Assembly: GCA_031378715.1 (NCBI GenBank)
Contig: JANNEN010000407.1
Span: 1-16,048 of the forward strand
DNA: 16,048 nucleotides
Source of the DNA: Emticicia sp031378715
GTDB lineage: Bacteria; Bacteroidota; Bacteroidia; Cytophagales; Spirosomataceae
Direction: 5' to 3'
Notes under the pieces: generated by a model
The model's input: the letters and a program-made list of their open reading frames with translations, nothing else
The model's database searches: none
Told to the model about the DNA's origin: nothing
Program-made: the position numbers and the translations under genes
Part shown: piece by piece, positions 15,699-16,048 of the stretch
How positions within the stretch are numbered: position 1 is the stretch's first letter
How the letters are laid out: each line of letters starts with the position of its first letter

Positions 15699-16048
15699 GA
15701 CTTTCACAGGCATTGATATTGGCACCACCAGCACAAAAGCAGTCGTTTTTGATGTTTCGGGCAAGGTTTTGGCTCAAAAAAGCATTGCCTACCAAATGTT
15801 TCACCCCAAACCCGATTGGAGCGAACAAAACCCCGATGAAATTTATGAGGCATTTAAAAAAGCCCTCCTTTCTGGGGCTAATCTTGTAGGGGTTTTGGAA
15901 AAAATAAGATTGAAGGGTAAAATTAAGCCTAAAAACCTCACGGCAGCGGCCGACCGTCCCCAACCCTCTCCACAGGAGAAGGGAGTTAAAGTCCTCTCCT
16001 GTGGAGAGGATTTAGGCGACCGACGCTTCGGTGAGGTTTTCGTGCAAA
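15634..16048 (+). CDS. FGGY-family carbohydrate kinase, N-terminal part (probable gluconokinase), runs off window
   Basis: An open frame runs to the window edge with no stop. GIDIGTTSTKAVVFD (from about 15709) is the FGGY N-terminal phosphate-binding motif, and HPKPDWSEQNPDEIYEAFKKAL is the usual following segment. These kinases phosphorylate sugars with ATP in the cytoplasm; gluconate is suggested by the gnd gene just upstream. The start is uncertain: ATG 15634 adds a 21-residue repeat-encoded leader (MKYSIIHSFTHSITHSF...), while TTG 15697 gives the family's normal short N-terminus. An in-frame TGA lies at 15592. From about 15930 on, the frame is encoded by a palindromic repeat and the protein no longer looks like the family, so the gene may be interrupted, tolerate an insertion, or be a pseudogene. 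Only about 135 residues are visible. Confidence 0.75.
   Translation, partial: MKYSIIHSFTHSITHSFPHSKLTFTGIDIGTTSTKAVVFDVSGKVLAQKSIAYQMFHPKPDWSEQNPDEIYEAFKKALLSGANLVGVLEKIRLKGKIKPKNLTAAADRPQPSPQEKGVKVLSCGEDLGDRRFGEVFVQ
15932..16040. repeat. 109-base palindromic element inside the kinase reading frame
   Basis: Outer arms AAAACCTCAC (15932-15941) and GTGAGGTTTT (16031-16040) are perfect inverted repeats, as are the inner arms CTCTCCACAGGAGA (15966-15979) and TCTCCTGTGGAGAG (15995-16008). The segments between them are imperfectly complementary. CCCCAACCCTCTCC (15958-15971) is the reverse complement of the 12963-12977 repeat core minus one base. All codons through the element are open in the kinase frame. 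Confidence 0.85.

Noticed and set aside
15700..16048. Minus-strand open frame at 15691-15963
   Set aside because: It is antisense to the FGGY motif GIDIGTTSTKA and has no recognisable features.

Overview
The window looks like a chromosomal segment from a Bacteroidota bacterium, most likely order Cytophagales. Three things point there: a SusC/SusD outer-membrane pair, a GldB-type gliding-motility lipoprotein, and upstream sites matching the Bacteroidota sigma consensus (TAnnTTTG at -7, TTG near -33). Most genes lack a Shine-Dalgarno sequence. A Spirosomataceae-like genus (Runella, Emticicia or Arcicella type) is a guess; the sequence alone does not settle it. I see no rRNA, tRNA, CRISPR array or transposase gene.

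Layout. 1-238 is intergenic, with a bulged hairpin and a 12-base palindrome. 239-1688 (+) holds dihydrofolate reductase (folA) and a secreted protein joining an RraB-like domain to TPR repeats. 1694-6035 (-) is a same-strand run, read from high to low coordinates: GldB-like lipoprotein, MsbA-like ABC exporter, Fur-family regulator, YedA-like EamA exporter. A divergent promoter region at 6036-6190 separates it from an exported coiled-coil protein of unknown function (6191-7078, +), which ends at a clear terminator. Next is a PpiD/SurA-type periplasmic folding factor (7355-9496, +) with its own consensus promoter and terminator. A SusC/SusD pair follows (9778-14534, +). Last come a short, probably NAD-dependent 6-phosphogluconate dehydrogenase (14696-15598, +) and the start of an FGGY-family sugar kinase that runs off the window edge (15634 onward, +).

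How the genes fit together. The kinase and the dehydrogenase would form a gluconate route if the kinase acts on gluconate: gluconate to 6-phosphogluconate to ribulose 5-phosphate. The SusC/SusD pair just upstream could import the precursor, but this is inferred from position only. Folding factor, Sus pair, GldB and ABC exporter all belong to the cell envelope.

The most unusual signal is a family of GC-rich palindromic repeats in the last 3.1 kb. They share CTCTCC/GGAGAG stems, and three of the four end in GGTGAG. Two copies are intergenic (12917-12984 and 14639-14680). The other two lie in protein-coding sequence: 13046-13068 encodes the signal peptide and lipobox of the SusD protein, and 15932-16040 sits inside the kinase reading frame without introducing a stop. 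A separate inverted and tandem TCATTCAC-type repeat spans the gnd/kinase junction and may supply the N-terminus of the kinase.
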